DNA from: Saprospiraceae bacterium
GTDB lineage: Bacteria > Bacteroidota > Bacteroidia > Chitinophagales > Saprospiraceae
Length of the DNA: 10,284 nt
Direction of reading: 5' to 3'
Assembly (NCBI GenBank): GCA_014379065.1
Contig: JACMMM010000629.1
Location: 1 to 10,284 of the forward strand
Shown here in pieces: positions 1 to 6,420 of the stretch. A program made the translations under genes and the position numbers. The notes under the pieces are model-generated. The model had not been told where the DNA came from and searched no databases. It was given only the letters and a program-made list of their open reading frames with translations. Within the stretch, counting starts at the first letter, position 1; the number at the start of each line of letters is the position of its first letter.

Positions 1-96
1 CTCGGGGTACGCGCACTTGATGCGGACGGGTTCCGTCAGAAAGACAACTCAGCTTTGGCTTGGGTATTCAAGAAGGCAAGGAAAAGGCTTGCTTAA
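1..96 (+). CDS. 3' end of an unrecognised protein (partial)
   Basis: Reading frame 1 is open from the window edge to a TAA stop at 94-96, giving 31 residues. They end in a basic stretch (FKKARKRLA) preceded by an aspartate- and arginine-containing segment (VRALDADGFRQKD). The composition looks like a genuine C-terminus and the stop is followed at once by palindromic DNA, as expected at a gene end. The gene converges on the large minus-strand gene. The start and most of the protein lie outside the window, so no family can be named. A second frame is also open across this short stretch, so the coding assignment is only moderately safe. Confidence 0.5.
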   Translation, partial: LGVRALDADGFRQKDNSALAWVFKKARKRLA

Positions 97-101
97 CCGC
101 A

Positions 102-134
102 ATTGGAGGCTCGACTCAAAGTCGAACCTCCAAT
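102..134. repeat. Imperfect palindrome 1 in convergent intergenic region
   Basis: The arms ATTGGAGGCTCGACT (102-116) and AGTCGAACCTCCAAT (120-134) are complementary except for one C/A mismatch, with a 3-nt loop. The palindrome lies 6 bp after the TAA of the leftmost gene. It could act as a transcription terminator for that gene, but no U-tract follows. It may instead belong to a dispersed palindrome family. The pairing is seen directly; the role is inferred. Confidence 0.7.
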
Positions 135-149
135 CAGGTAGCTTGCACA

Positions 150-182
150 AACTTCCCGAAAGTTTTAAACTTTCGGGAAGTT
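150..182. repeat. Perfect palindrome 2 in convergent intergenic region
   Basis: Arms of 16 bp (AACTTCCCGAAAGTTT at 150-165 and its exact complement at 167-182) flank one central base. It is short AT/GC-mixed DNA able to form a near loop-less cruciform or RNA hairpin. The hexamer GGTAGC recurs on both sides (137-142 and 192-197). It probably contributes to two-way termination between convergent genes or is a dispersed palindromic repeat. Confidence 0.75.
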
Positions 183-223
183 CCTTAATTGGGTAGCTAA
201 CCCCCGCGTTGGTTGCGCGCTAC

Positions 224-260
224 GAACGGTTACGAAACCTTCAAGGTTTCGTAACCGTTC
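224..260. repeat. Perfect palindrome 3, next to the stop of the 949-residue gene
   Basis: Arms of 18 bp (GAACGGTTACGAAACCTT at 224-241 and its exact complement at 243-260) flank one central base. It ends 10 bp downstream of the minus-strand stop at 271-273, the right place for a terminator of that gene, although no U-run follows on the minus strand. Together with the two palindromes before it, it fills much of the 174-bp gap; nothing else is recognisable in 97-270. Confidence 0.75.
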
Positions 261-270
261 AAACTCCACC

Positions 271-3120
271 TCAAATCTTCACCAACTTCCCGCTCGCCGA
301 TTTGCTGCCCGTCTGCACCCGCCACACATACACGCCTGCTTGTTTAATCGCCTGCGGCGCAATGTCCAGCAAATGACTGCCTGCGCTCAAATCCAAGTCA
401 TTGACCCACAGTGTTTTGCCAGACAGGTCAGCGATTTCGACCCGTACGCGCTCGGCCTGCCCAAGGCGGACAGGGATGGTTGCGCCAGCGTTGGTAGGGT
501 TAGGCTGCGGGATTAAAATGGTGGTTTCCTGGAGCGATACAGGTGCTTCGTTTTGGCGAAAATCAAGGGTGAGGGTTTGCGGCTCGTCGCCCAGACTGCC
601 AAGGTTTTCAAAATTGGTGGAGGCTTTAAAAACTTCCGAAACCTTGAATGATTCGAGGGCGCGGATGCGCAAAATGAGCAAATCTTGTCCTGGCACAAGG
701 GTTTGAGCCTGATCAGCCGCCCAAACGAAATTGAACACGCCAGGTTTCGGCTGGTAGTAATTATCCGCATCAAGGCTCGGCAAATCGCCTGTCAGCACCT
801 CCACAATTTCCACTTTTTCCGGGTCAAATTGCAGGCCTATTTGCAGGCCAGCCCAATCGCCTGCTTCCGACATCTGGAGTGCGATTTCGGTGGTTTCGCC
901 TTGAAGCAAGGTTGCATCGGGCAGCGTGAGTTTGTGCTGCGGAAGACCACGCTCGTGACTGGGAGCCTGCAAGCCCGGCCATGCGTCGCAGTCGAGGTCG
1001 CCGATTTTGATGGCTTTGAAAGCCACTTGGTAAGCTGGTTGCTGCGCATTGTTGATGCTGATACTTTCCGGGAACGCCGACTGGAAAGGGTTTTGCGGGT
1101 TGGGGAAGTTGAAATTGGCATCAATAAAGCGCCAAGAACTGTTGTTGTTCGGGAATACATCAGTAACGCCGAGGATGAGTTTGCGCAGTTCGATGATATC
1201 GAAACCCGTAATGGTGCCGCTTTTGTTCGCATCGGCAGCGATCATGGCGTAGGGCGAGAGGTCGGTTTGAAGGCCGAGTATCCAGCGTTTGATCTTGATG
1301 AGGTCGAGCACGGTCACACCATTGAGCGGGAAATTGCTTTTTGTGGGGGCAATGACGAGGTTGCCTCCAATGGGCGCGGGACTTGGAAACCATGCACATC
1401 CATTACCATCCACTGCACCCATATCGCCAACATAGGCTTGGTTGACGATTACACCTGCTCCTGACAAGGGCGAGCCATTGCAGGTAATGATTGCGCAAGC
1501 AGTTATTTCCACACCACTGCCATTGCAATTGCCAGCGTTGTCTTGTACAATCACATACGTTTCGCAGTAATCTGCCTTACCGTCTAAGTCTCGCGCCCAC
1601 AGCTCGACTGCCTGAGTACCTATTTCAGTACAATCGAAAATTATATTTTGGATTGGGCCGTTCCCATTGGCAGGAAACCCCGTGCCAGTACCGCTCTTAC
1701 GGATTCCAAAGTCGAGCGAATTGCTGGGCGTGTTGTCATCTTGGGCGTATTGCAAGAAATCTGTAGCCCACAATTCAATTAGGCCCGTCGGCATAATGTT
1801 GACCGATAAGCCATTGAGGCAGACGACCGTTGGTGCGCCAGGGTTTCCGCCACCGCAGTTGCCGAGGTTGTCTTGTATGAGCACGTATGTTTCACAGAAA
1901 TCTGCATTGCCATCCAAGTCCCGAACCCATAGTTCCAGACATTGGGTTCCTAGTCCATCATTACAATGGAATGTCAAATTTGAGATGGGGTCGCCATTTC
2001 CGTCTTCCGGAAATCCTATGCCCAGCCCACACTTGCGGATGCTAAATTCGAGCAGGTTGGCAGGCGTGTTGTCATCCTCAGCGTAATGTAAGAAATCTGC
2101 AGTGCTCAATTCAACTTGACTTGTAGAGAGGATGTTGACTGCCAGGCCATTTTTACACACCACGGTAGGAATGTTATTATTGCCTCCTCCGCCGAAGCAA
2201 TTTCCGATATTGTCTTGCACAAAAACGTACGTTTCACAATAGTCTGCGTTGCCAGCCATATCTCTGGTCCAAAGTTCGACTTCTTGAAAGCCAAGTTCAT
2301 CGCAGCTGAATGTAACACTCTGTATTGGGTCGCCATTACCATTGAGTGGGAATCCTGTACCTGTTCCGGACTTGCGGATGGAAAGCGGGAGCAAAAAGGT
2401 TGGTGTGGCATTGTCCTCGACGTATTGCAAAAAATCCGTTCCCCAAAGCGTAATCTCTCCCGTAGGCATGATATTGACACTGAGGCCATTAAGGCAAACT
2501 ACAGTAGGTTTTTTGCAGTCTTTCACAACCAAAGAAGTTTCACAAACTGCAGTGTTGCCGAAGTTGTCGTCCGCCAGCCATTTGATTTTATGGGTGGCAT
2601 ACGGCAGTTCGGGATTTTTGAAGGTGCCAGGGGCTGCGAGTGTGTTCCAACGCAAGTAGCCCTCTGTAATATCGCCGTTGGTGTTGGTTTCGATAGCGAA
2701 CTGGTATTTTTCATTGGCCGCTACGGGACGCTCATCGAACACGCGCACATCGCCGCCGTCGTAGTTCGGGTTGTTCCAATTGTTGAAATTTACGGTGCCA
2801 GGCGCGGGAGGCTCCCAACTTTTCACCACAGTTTCCCAGCTGCCGTTCTTGTCCAAATCCAAGAACAATAGGTAACGCAGGGTCACGTTGGCGCCAGCGC
2901 AAGTGTCTCTGACTGATATATTCGATTCGGTGAGTGCGTCACTTAGGTCTTGGGTCGCATTGGCTGGATCAAACCAGTAGGCTTCGTTCCAAAGCACAGC
3001 ATTGTTCGCGGTGTAATCACATATCGGCGTGGTGCCGGGGCAATTGTTTACCAAGAGGCATTGGGCGGACATTTGGCCGAAGGCCAGAGAAAACAGGATG
3101 AGAGCGAGGATATTTTTCAT
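271..3120 (-). CDS. Secreted T9SS cargo: three tandem repeats, dockerin-like and cohesin-like domains
   Basis: A 949-residue exported protein. Residues 1-20 are a signal peptide (hydrophobic core LALILFSLAFG, likely cut after SAQ). C21 is not in a lipobox. Residues 21-202 end in a HYR-like strand (GNTAVCETSLVV). Three repeats of about 105 residues follow (205-308, 318-422, 430-532), each opening PTVVCxNG and closing DNxGNC, joined by Gly/Asn linkers. Residues 540-597 resemble a small Ig or carboxypeptidase-regulatory domain. Residues 598-652 look dockerin-like, with one good EF-hand loop (D630, N632, S634, D641) and a degenerate first half; IKIGDLDCD near 705-712 resembles a further remnant. 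Residues 728-852 resemble a cohesin fold. Residues 866-949 match a T9SS type A sorting domain (PQPNPTNAGATIPVRL, then GVYVWRV and a terminal GKLVKI). The protein is probably secreted by T9SS and anchored or released at the cell surface, perhaps for adhesion. No catalytic domain is visible. The start is the only ATG giving a signal peptide. It lies downstream of, and may be co-transcribed with, the 951-residue gene. Confidence 0.93.
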   Translation of the reverse strand: MKNILALILFSLAFGQMSAQCLLVNNCPGTTPICDYTANNAVLWNEAYWFDPANATQDLSDALTESNISVRDTCAGANVTLRYLLFLDLDKNGSWETVVKSWEPPAPGTVNFNNWNNPNYDGGDVRVFDERPVAANEKYQFAIETNTNGDITEGYLRWNTLAAPGTFKNPELPYATHKIKWLADDNFGNTAVCETSLVVKDCKKPTVVCLNGLSVNIMPTGEITLWGTDFLQYVEDNATPTFLLPLSIRKSGTGTGFPLNGNGDPIQSVTFSCDELGFQEVELWTRDMAGNADYCETYVFVQDNIGNCFGGGGNNNIPTVVCKNGLAVNILSTSQVELSTADFLHYAEDDNTPANLLEFSIRKCGLGIGFPEDGNGDPISNLTFHCNDGLGTQCLELWVRDLDGNADFCETYVLIQDNLGNCGGGNPGAPTVVCLNGLSVNIMPTGLIELWATDFLQYAQDDNTPSNSLDFGIRKSGTGTGFPANGNGPIQNIIFDCTEIGTQAVELWARDLDGKADYCETYVIVQDNAGNCNGSGVEITACAIITCNGSPLSGAGVIVNQAYVGDMGAVDGNGCAWFPSPAPIGGNLVIAPTKSNFPLNGVTVLDLIKIKRWILGLQTDLSPYAMIAADANKSGTITGFDIIELRKLILGVTDVFPNNNSSWRFIDANFNFPNPQNPFQSAFPESISINNAQQPAYQVAFKAIKIGDLDCDAWPGLQAPSHERGLPQHKLTLPDATLLQGETTEIALQMSEAGDWAGLQIGLQFDPEKVEIVEVLTGDLPSLDADNYYQPKPGVFNFVWAADQAQTLVPGQDLLILRIRALESFKVSEVFKASTNFENLGSLGDEPQTLTLDFRQNEAPVSLQETTILIPQPNPTNAGATIPVRLGQAERVRVEIADLSGKTLWVNDLDLSAGSHLLDIAPQAIKQAGVYVWRVQTGSKSASGKLVKI
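1525..2508 (-). repeat. Three tandem coding repeats of about 112 codons
   Basis: Within the 949-residue protein the units map to 2197-2508 (R1), 1855-2169 (R2) and 1525-1833 (R3), with starts 113 and 112 codons apart. Each keeps four cysteines (R1: C209, C273, C295, C308), the phrase IRKxGxGxGFPxxGNG, an ELWxRDxxGxADxCETYV block, and DNxGNC. R1 and R3 share the opening phrase VVCLNGLSVNIMPTG, while R2 and R3 share DDNTP and RDLDG. The units therefore probably arose by duplication followed by partial exchange. R2 has two extra cysteines. Confidence 0.9.
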
Positions 3121-3166
3121 GCGTGAGATTTTTGAAAATGAATGGATTGTGGTGGTTTGGGTCGCA

Positions 3167-3269
3167 CCCCCTGCCCCTAAAGGGGAGTCTATCCGAAGAA
3201 GCCAAAATTGTTTTGTTTTTGAAACAAATTATGCACACTTCGGATAAACTCCCCTTTAGGGGTAGGGGG
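3167..3269. repeat. 32-bp inverted repeat between the two secreted-protein genes
   Basis: The left arm 3167-3198 and right arm 3238-3269 pair over 32 positions with one mismatch and one G/T pair. The 39-nt loop is AT-rich (AATTGTTTTG, GAAACAAATT). Each arm itself contains the small palindrome CCCCTAAAGGGG. The repeat fills much of the 171-bp gap between two minus-strand genes, starting 23 bp beyond the stop of the upstream one. It could terminate or attenuate read-through, stabilise an mRNA 3' end, or be a MITE-like dispersed repeat. I see no convincing target-site duplication. Nothing else is recognisable in 3121-3291. Confidence 0.75.
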
Positions 3270-3291
3270 CGTGGGCGTGGGGCGTGGCGCG

Positions 3292-6147
3292 CTACTCCAC
3301 CACTACCCTCCCGCGGGCCAGCGTTTTCCCGCCTTCGTTTATTTGCCAGAAATAAAGCCCTGCGGGCATGTTTTGCTTTTTGAATAAGAACTCACTCCCG
3401 GCGAATCCCTCTTCACGCAATGTTTTCCCAAGTGGATCTATGAGTGCAAAACGCAGGGGCTTTTCAGGCAAATAACCTTGCAGCGCAAACACCGCTTCCT
3501 CCGCCATTGGGTTGGGCGAGATGAGCACTTCCACGTTTTGCGTCCCGCCATTGGGATCTTTGGTTGCTACAGTTACGGGCCTTCCAATGGTGTGCAACCA
3601 AGTATTGGTCACCACTGCGTCGTTGAAGTCAAAGTAGATGGAAGCATTGTTTAAGATGAGCGTCCCGTCAGGCAAATTTGGCTTTTGGGAGATGCGGAAC
3701 GAGACAAATCCATGTGATTCAGGCTCGTTTGTCGTGCTGTCGGGCAGCAGGATATTGGGGAAAGTGAAACTCAGTAATCCGTTTCCAGCCACATCCCAAG
3801 TGTAAGCATGGCTGGCTGCAATGGGGCGAATGGAGGCCGGGTCGAGCGTAGCAGGCAGCTCGTCGCGCAGCACCACGAGGAAGGCCGTGTCGTTGCCCGT
3901 GTTTTGGAAACGTATGGTGTACTCGATGTCGTCACCGCGCTCCAAATAGTGTGCTGGAGTAAGGCCGAGCGGAAGGCCGATCTTTTCATTTGGATCGAAG
4001 GAGCCTATTATAGGGGCACAAAAGGTGGCAATGGCAAGGTCGTTTTCGTTGTTGGGCAAGGAGAGCAATAGGCTCAAGTTGCCATTGGAAGTACAATTGG
4101 CCACTACTGCTACGGGCTTGCTCATTATGGTGGTTTGGTTTGGGAATACCCGCAAAGCAAAGCAAGAATCGTCGGGCATTGGTACGCGTATCGTTGTCAT
4201 TTCCTCGCCTGCATTGAGTTGCAATGGTGCCTGCATATACATAATCTGATCTTCAATGATCACATAATCAGCAACTTGCGTCATGTTACCCGTGCCTGTA
4301 TTCTTTATTTTGAATTCAATCTCTGAGCCGGTACAGACCCCTGTCACCTCAATTTTGGAACCATCCAGGTTTGGGTCACTCAACGCACAAGTCGTGTCAG
4401 GGAAAATGTGTGCCTCGGCGCAAAACACGTCGCCCGCAGCGGCCCAGCACGACACTTTGAATTGTAAATACATCGTCCCACAAGCTCCCGGCAGCACATT
4501 GCCAATGTCGAAGCTGTACACGTTGCCGTTCTGCGAGGCCAGGGGCAGCGTACTGTTTAGAAATGCTAGTGCTGTATCCACCGTTACCTGCATCGAGGCA
4601 TTATCAGTAGCCAAGTTGCCCACATTGCACCAGTTTACCGTGTACGAGGTGTTGTTGCAGGTGCGCAATAGGCCCCCGCTGATATCAACATCAAGCAATG
4701 GGCATTCGGCCAATACTTGCATCCCGATGGGCGGGGCCGCGACGCTCTGCAGCGTGCCGTTCAGTGTAACCGACGGCGTATCGCATACGAAATAGGCATT
4801 GGCTGGTCCGTAAACACGGCGCACCGTTAGATCGAAATCCCCTTCCGAAACCCGAATTTCATACGAACCGTCAGGGTTTGCTATTTTGAAAAAGGCTTCG
4901 CCCGATTGGTTTTCAGCCTTGACGATGACATACGGCAAGCCCGTTTCGCCCGGGCTTACTGCACAATCCACATCAATGTCGCGAAAGACGTTACCTGTAA
5001 TCCTGTTGTTGAGGTATTCGCCCTCGGAGTCAACTTTGAGCAGCATCGCATTGGTCGGTACGCCATTGTTGTCGCCCGCAACGACGAAATAGTGGTCGGC
5101 TGTCGGTATAATATGCCAGGCATTGCCCGACACGCTTAGCACGCATTTCAACAATGCAGCACCGTCCGGCGCGAGTTTCAAAATTTCAAGATTGGAGTCA
5201 AATGGGTCGTCCAAATATCCCCAAAACGGGATGTAAAAATTGCCCGCATCGTCTTGTGCAAAACCGTTGAGCACGGGCAATTTCGGTGTTCCATTGGGCA
5301 AGGGTGTGGGGAATGGATAGTGATTTTTGAACCACAGTTTATTTCCGTCAAGATCAGTTTTGAGGACGCAGATATTGAGCACTGTTACTCCATTGGTCGA
5401 GCTGGATGGCGAAGTGCCCAGCATAGCAATATTGCCGTCGGCAGTGGCAAGCACATCGTAGCAGGTTTGGCTCTCTGGCTCTGGGTAACTTTGTTCCCAT
5501 ATCAGGTCGCCATCGGGGCTCAATTGGGCGAGATACAGGTCGTCGCCGTGGCCCACTACAGCCACGTTGCCAGTAGGAAGCAATACGAGCCGCCGGATAT
5601 TTCTGGTTATGGCGCCAAAGATTTTTTGCCAAAGGATCGTGCCGTCGGGGGCAATTTTGATGAGCTGGTTTTTAACCGAAAAACTTGGATCGAAGGTGTT
5701 TCCTGCTGCGATAAAACTGCCGTCTGGAAGCGCCACGATGTCGCGCAAGCCATTGGGGAAGGAGTTGTTTACCACCACAGTTACCCACACCATATCCCCA
5801 GTTGTTGCATCAACTTTCAGCAGGGCATTTTTTTGTGTGCCCAAGTCGTTGTATTTGTCAGCCAATACCACGAGGCTTCCATCGGCCGCCAGACAGGTGG
5901 CAATGGCTTTTGCGCCGTTGAGTGAGCGTTGTTTGGACCAAAGGGTTTGTCCCACTGCGTCAGTTTTGAGCAGGAATACACTGCTGTCATCTGCTACATG
6001 TCCAACGGCGAAGTAGCCACCATCGGTTGTTTGCAATACTTCGCGGACGGAAGCGGAATCTGGTGCATAGCTGCGGAGGAAGCCCTGCGCGGAGGCTTGG
6101 GTTGTAACCAGAAGGCTGAAAAAAATCAGGATGCGAATAAAGTTCAT
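3292..6147 (-). CDS. Secreted T9SS cargo: beta-propeller-like N-terminus, DUF11-like Ig domains, sorting tail
   Basis: A 951-residue exported protein. Residues 1-21 form a signal peptide (hydrophobic IRILIFFSLLVTTQ, cut near ASAQ). Residues 30-378 hold about seven blade-like repeats, each with a DGxxxxxG strand followed by LLKxDxxGxxLW (for example 42-73, 141-176, 236-275). This is the PQQ/WD-type propeller pattern of secreted Bacteroidota proteins. Residues 384-443 (GNVFRDIDVDC to SEGDFDLTV) resemble an SdrD-B or CNA-B-like module. Residues 480-710 contain cysteine-rich DUF11-like Ig domains. Residues 714-855 (FDPNEK, then GDDIEYTIRFQNTGND, YFDFNDAVVTNTW) match the conserved module I know as DUF7619, named from memory. 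Residues 874-951 are a T9SS type A sorting domain (ISPNPMAEEAVFAL, then MPAGLYFWQI). No active site is apparent, so a structural or binding role is likelier than catalysis. The stop is TAG at 3292-3294. It is the first gene of the minus-strand pair. Confidence 0.93.
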   Translation of the reverse strand: MNFIRILIFFSLLVTTQASAQGFLRSYAPDSASVREVLQTTDGGYFAVGHVADDSSVFLLKTDAVGQTLWSKQRSLNGAKAIATCLAADGSLVVLADKYNDLGTQKNALLKVDATTGDMVWVTVVVNNSFPNGLRDIVALPDGSFIAAGNTFDPSFSVKNQLIKIAPDGTILWQKIFGAITRNIRRLVLLPTGNVAVVGHGDDLYLAQLSPDGDLIWEQSYPEPESQTCYDVLATADGNIAMLGTSPSSSTNGVTVLNICVLKTDLDGNKLWFKNHYPFPTPLPNGTPKLPVLNGFAQDDAGNFYIPFWGYLDDPFDSNLEILKLAPDGAALLKCVLSVSGNAWHIIPTADHYFVVAGDNNGVPTNAMLLKVDSEGEYLNNRITGNVFRDIDVDCAVSPGETGLPYVIVKAENQSGEAFFKIANPDGSYEIRVSEGDFDLTVRRVYGPANAYFVCDTPSVTLNGTLQSVAAPPIGMQVLAECPLLDVDISGGLLRTCNNTSYTVNWCNVGNLATDNASMQVTVDTALAFLNSTLPLASQNGNVYSFDIGNVLPGACGTMYLQFKVSCWAAAGDVFCAEAHIFPDTTCALSDPNLDGSKIEVTGVCTGSEIEFKIKNTGTGNMTQVADYVIIEDQIMYMQAPLQLNAGEEMTTIRVPMPDDSCFALRVFPNQTTIMSKPVAVVANCTSNGNLSLLLSLPNNENDLAIATFCAPIIGSFDPNEKIGLPLGLTPAHYLERGDDIEYTIRFQNTGNDTAFLVVLRDELPATLDPASIRPIAASHAYTWDVAGNGLLSFTFPNILLPDSTTNEPESHGFVSFRISQKPNLPDGTLILNNASIYFDFNDAVVTNTWLHTIGRPVTVATKDPNGGTQNVEVLISPNPMAEEAVFALQGYLPEKPLRFALIDPLGKTLREEGFAGSEFLFKKQNMPAGLYFWQINEGGKTLARGRVVVE

Positions 6148-6217
6148 GTGCGATATTTTTTCTGTGAAATTGGTGGGGGATTAGCGTGTGATAGGATGTC
6201 TTTGCTTGGATGCCTCA

Positions 6218-6225
6218 CAAAACTA
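6218..6225 (-). promoter_or_regulatory. Candidate Bacteroidota -7 element for the 951-residue gene
   Basis: On the minus strand this reads TAGTTTTG, an exact fit to TAnnTTTG, the -7 consensus of the Bacteroidota primary sigma factor. It would place transcription start near 6210-6214 and give a 5' leader of about 65 nt before the ATG at 6147. The partner TTTG (-33) is not found at the expected 19-21 bp spacing, so the call rests on the -7 box and position alone. Confidence 0.35.
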
Positions 6226-6327
6226 TCACGGTACAAAAGTGGAGCGAGATGTGTCGGCTGACAAAGACAATTTTCGACCTTTTTCAAGCTTTATTTTCAA
6301 GTTTTTATTTTTAAACAATTGATATTC

Positions 6328-6349
6328 AATTTATTTTTAAAAATAAATT
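6328..6349. promoter_or_regulatory. Perfect 22-bp AT-only palindrome
   Basis: Two exactly complementary 11-bp halves (AATTTATTTTT and its complement) meet without a spacer at 6338/6339, about 72 bp before the ATG of the 468-residue gene. An uninterrupted dyad in a divergent promoter region could bind a dimeric regulator or a nucleoid protein. In such AT-rich DNA a chance palindrome is also possible. Confidence 0.35.
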
Positions 6350-6420
6350 ACGCCAATTTTCAGAAAAATGAATTGTTTTGCTTTTAAAATTTTCACTGAA
6401 GACCCCTCTGCTATACTGCC

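Larger units (their letters stand above)
6148..6420. other. AT-rich divergent intergenic region
   Basis: This 273-bp gap separates the minus-strand secreted-protein pair from the plus-strand 468-residue gene, so it should hold both promoters. The part from about 6270 to 6390 is strikingly richer in A and T than the flanking genes. It includes T-runs, A-runs and a perfect 22-bp palindrome. The half nearer 6148 holds a TAnnTTTG-type element for the minus-strand gene. I could not find a convincing TTTG/TAnnTTTG pair for the plus-strand gene. No small ORF or RNA gene is evident. Confidence 0.6.

Noticed and set aside
132..200. Target-site duplication (AATCAGGTAGCT and AATTGGGTAGCT) around palindrome 2
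   Set aside because: The two copies differ at two of twelve positions and do not abut the palindrome, so an insertion footprint is not supported.
224..260. Classical Rho-independent terminator
   Set aside because: The stem is strong, but neither strand has a T-run directly after it, so it is listed as a palindromic repeat only.
685..1464. Plus-strand open frame of 259 codons opposite the dockerin/cohesin part
   Set aside because: It is antisense to well-supported coding sequence, has no recognisable domain, and reads as the complement of the real gene.
2116..2871. Long plus-strand open frame opposite the 949-residue gene
   Set aside because: It lies wholly antisense to a gene with a signal peptide, recognisable repeats and sorting domain; its product has low-complexity, shadow-like composition and no recognisable domain.
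3058..3120. Lipoprotein signal in the 949-residue protein because the mature N-terminus would begin with cysteine
   Set aside because: The residues before C21 are S-A-Q, which do not fit a lipobox; an ordinary signal peptidase I site fits better.
6377..6417. Promoter TTTG (6377) plus TATACT (6412) for the 468-residue gene
   Set aside because: The spacing is about 31 bp and the downstream box lacks TTTG; transcription would start inside the gene.
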